Source of the DNA: Paramacrobiotus richtersi
Taxonomy: Eukaryota > Tardigrada > Eutardigrada > Parachela > Macrobiotidae
Assembly: GCA_034698045.1 (NCBI GenBank)
Contig: JAQGAU010000288.1
Location: forward strand, 1 to 31,822
Direction: 5' to 3'
DNA length: 31,822 nucleotides
Shown here: piece after piece, positions 29,650-31,822 of the stretch
Layout: each line of letters opens with the position of its first letter
Position numbering within the stretch: the first letter of the stretch is position 1
Notes under the pieces: generated by a model
The model's input: the letters and a program-made list of their open reading frames with translations, nothing else
What the model was told of the DNA's origin: nothing
Databases searched by the model: none
Position numbers and translations under genes: made by a program

Positions 29650-30369
29650 CTACAAGGCTTTAGCAGCAGCTAGGCGATTAACATAATTATTCATCTTCAC
29701 AGCAGTTTTCCGATTAGCCATTCTGGCACCCATACGCTTATTATCCAGGTGTACCAATGATTTCTCTCTTTTGCTTCCTCGTGCATTCTTTTTAACCGGA
29801 CCAGCATGATTCCTTCCGCATTGCCCATTTCCAGTGCACAACTTCGATACCACCGGCGACGTTACCCAGTTCACCACCGAGTTGGCCGCCACGTTACCCG
29901 TTACACCAGTCCCCGTTCCAACAATCAGCGCCTGGCTGTTGCCGTTGATACCGCCACTTGTATTGGTGACACTACTTTCCGTATAATCCAACGTCCCCGA
30001 TTCAGCCGCCGCGTTGGTGTTCGTATTAGCGTCAGCTTGTACGAAAGATCCAGCTGGATGCTTCGACAGAGTGGCTCCACCGTAGCTACCTCCGAATACA
30101 GAGAAGCCGGTACCGGATGCGGTGTTTTGTGATTGGCCGGCGTTTTGGAAGAGATATTGGTTATTGGAATTGTCGAAATTGGATTCACTCTGGGCGCTGA
30201 TGAGAACGGTGCCATTGGAAACCGAGCCAGAACTGTCCGCTGCGCCAAGCACAGCACCTGCAATCCCCATTGAAACGTTTTTATGATACTTTCGTTGAAA
30301 TGCCAACACAATTTATCACTTACCAACTGTAGCTGCAAGTACCAGGGAGATGCTGATTACGAGGTTCAT
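29650..30369 (-). CDS. Secreted Gly/Ser/Asn/Thr-rich protein with basic C-terminal tail
   Basis: Two exons: 30369-30324 and 30257-29650, joined by a 66-nt intron (GTT G/GTAAGT to TTGCAG/GT GCT), giving 217 aa. The N terminus MNLVISISLVLAATVGA is a signal peptide, and the small first exon encodes almost only that, typical of secreted structural proteins. Residues about 20-155 are low complexity: Gly, Ser, Asn, Thr and Ala with few charges and many N-glycosylation sequons. A two-cysteine hinge (LCTGNGQCG) leads to a tail of about 60 residues rich in Lys, Arg and Asn with little acid. No family recognised. It resembles an extracellular matrix, cuticle or adhesive component in composition only. 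Frames on the other strand across this region are shadows of the biased composition. Confidence 0.78.
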
Positions 30370-31255
30370 TACACCGGCATTACCCAAGAACAGTCCTTAC
30401 ACCTGAATTCTGTCTAATTAAGTGTTCTTAAACGAAACAAACTGCTCGTGGATCGTTTTAGCAGGTCGACAAAGAACACAATCAAACGATAAAATATGGC
30501 ATATTACTTCCTGGTTTTAGAACTATTATAGAGAGAACAAGTATCTTACAATACACAAGCGTTGCCATTCGTTAATTCAAACGTTTTGCATTCATTTCCT
30601 TGTTCTCTGCGAGCTGTACAGAATGCATACCGGCTTACAATGGGTTGAGGAACAGGTTTCCCTTCATTCGTTTTCTACTTGCAGCTGTCAGCCTGTTAAT
30701 TTGAAACAAAAAAAAGATAGGTCGGTAATCTGGTAACCATTCTTATTTAAGGTTTACTTGCTTCCGTTTCCCTCTGTCCCGAAAAACGCCTAATTTCCTG
30801 ATAGGCTCTTCAGTTCGGCTAAAAGCATTCCAAAGCAATTTAAAGAATTGAGTTTGGAGTTTCACATATAACGGCTTCTTGTAACATAAGCAAAAGGCAC
30901 CAACGTTAATGAATGACGTTTCCGGTTGGGATATCTCCATATCTTTTAGTCCGGCTGCGCGTTAACCTGTCAGAACAGCTAGTTAAGCGGGACCAGTACT
31001 GGTCCATAATATTATAACAGGCTTATCACAACGAACGCAGCTACGGTACTTCCTACGCAATTTCTGGGCAGGTTTTACTGTCATTTTTGACACTGAAATA
31101 GTTCGTTCTTTCGTTTACAGATAATGTTCGTCCACTAACTGAGATGAACAGCATGCTTAATTGTACCGAGTCAATATATAATGATGGCAACTTTCGTTTT
31201 CGCTCATACCATTGGTATATTTCAGTCTCTGTAGGTTTTTCTTCTGTTTTTCAAA
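30370..31255. other. Intergenic between divergent secreted genes
   Basis: About 0.9 kb between the Gly-rich gene (minus) and the nidogen-domain gene (plus), which start head to head; both promoters should be here. No exon or defined element supported. The frame at 30743-30940 (minus) has no recognisable features. Confidence 0.4.
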
Positions 31256-31822
31256 ATGCAATCAAGTGTAAAAGCTTTGCTGCGGATCAGCTGCATTCTA
31301 TGTATCAACCAGATTTTTATCCAGGGATCGCCATTGCTGCCCTTCGGTGAATTTGTGGGCGACCGCATACTGCAAAAAGGCGACGATCTGTCCGTTGAGG
31401 TCGCCATCAGTAATCCGTTTGTTTTTCTGGAACAGAGCTATCGTCAACTATTTGTAAGTTGTTATTGTTTAGCTGCTTCAGATTTTTCAGTGAACGATAA
31501 CTGCTATCTTTAACGCTATAGTACGCTGTTACAGTTGGGAACAAATGGCTACATTACCTTCAACCAGGCGTACAATCAAGGCGCGCATACTGGCTTCCCG
31601 TTAAACGACTTCTCACTTCTATCTGCATTCTGGTTGAACGTTAATCCGGGCGATGATTGCAGCAGTTTACCCGGTGGCAACTTAAATAATAACATCTTTT
31701 ACCGAGAGATAATCAACCAAAACTCAAGCCTGCTACTAAGCATATTAAAACAAGAATGTAGAATTCTCTCAAACTGGGATGCTTGAAGGCTTACCAGGAT
31801 GTTAACGGCTGTTTGGTGGTAC
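31256..31822 (+). CDS. NIDO (nidogen-type) domain protein, 5' part only
   Basis: Partial gene cut by the right edge. Exon 1 (31256-31453, 66 codons) encodes a signal peptide (about residues 1-29) and then LLPFGEFVGDRILQKGDD and NPFVFLEQSYRQLF, the opening strands of a NIDO domain. After an 81-nt intron (GTAAGT to GTTACAG), exon 2 from 31535 continues LGTNGYITFNQAY, FSLLSAFWLNVNPGDD and NIFYREI, matching NIDO's V-x-x-NGxIxF, the FW core and the YRE strand. Reading on meets a stop at 31786, so a donor must lie before it (GT at 31759 is one candidate) and the C-terminal half is outside the window. NIDO domains occur in nidogen, alpha-tectorin, mucin-4-like and other basement-membrane or matrix proteins. 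Which one this is cannot be told. Confidence 0.8.

Noticed and set aside
29806..30338. Overlapping plus- and minus-strand frames across the Gly-rich gene
   Set aside because: They are produced by biased codon composition; only the frame joined to the signal-peptide exon has splice support.

Overview
This window looks like a stretch of a small, compact invertebrate animal genome. Almost every gene is split by short GT-AG introns (often 64-100 nt, a few 450-1020 nt). The products are metazoan: a secreted frizzled-related protein, an astacin metalloprotease, a nidogen-domain protein, rhodopsin-type GPCRs and arthropod-style gustatory receptors. The gustatory receptors carry the TYhhhhhQF C-terminal signature and its phase-0 intron, which points to Ecdysozoa/Panarthropoda. 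A tardigrade is my best guess, but that is inference. I see no bacterial operons, CRISPR arrays, rRNA or convincing tRNA.

Layout, left to right: gustatory-receptor-like gene 1 (minus, 732-2409); an astacin zinc protease with a C-terminal LysM domain (minus, 4086-5900, 8 exons); a small secreted Cys-rich orphan (plus, 6554-7521); a membrane-anchored MEKK/STE-like kinase with DFD in place of DFG (minus, 8204-10498, 5 exons); a 680-bp terminal-inverted-repeat element (11120-11799) abutting a degraded copy of the 3' end of the Cys-rich gene; a secreted SUEL/galactose-lectin-like protein (plus, 12923-14076); an sFRP (plus, 16403-20059, 4 exons); gustatory-receptor-like gene 2 (minus, 21176-22534, 3 exons); two divergently transcribed intronless GPCR paralogs (minus 23958-25007, plus 26996-28054) with possible exons of an unknown gene between them; a Gly/Ser/Asn-rich secreted protein (minus, 29650-30369); and the 5' end of a nidogen-domain gene (plus, from 31256) cut off by the window edge.

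The genes do not form a pathway. Several concern the cell surface or extracellular space: chemoreceptors, GPCRs, a membrane kinase, and secreted matrix, protease or Wnt-modulating proteins. Exon models were built by hand from splice consensus, reading-frame continuity and family motifs. Where two splice choices are possible, both are given. The most unusual items are the astacin-LysM architecture, the DFD membrane kinase, and the two gustatory receptors with matching 3' exon structure.
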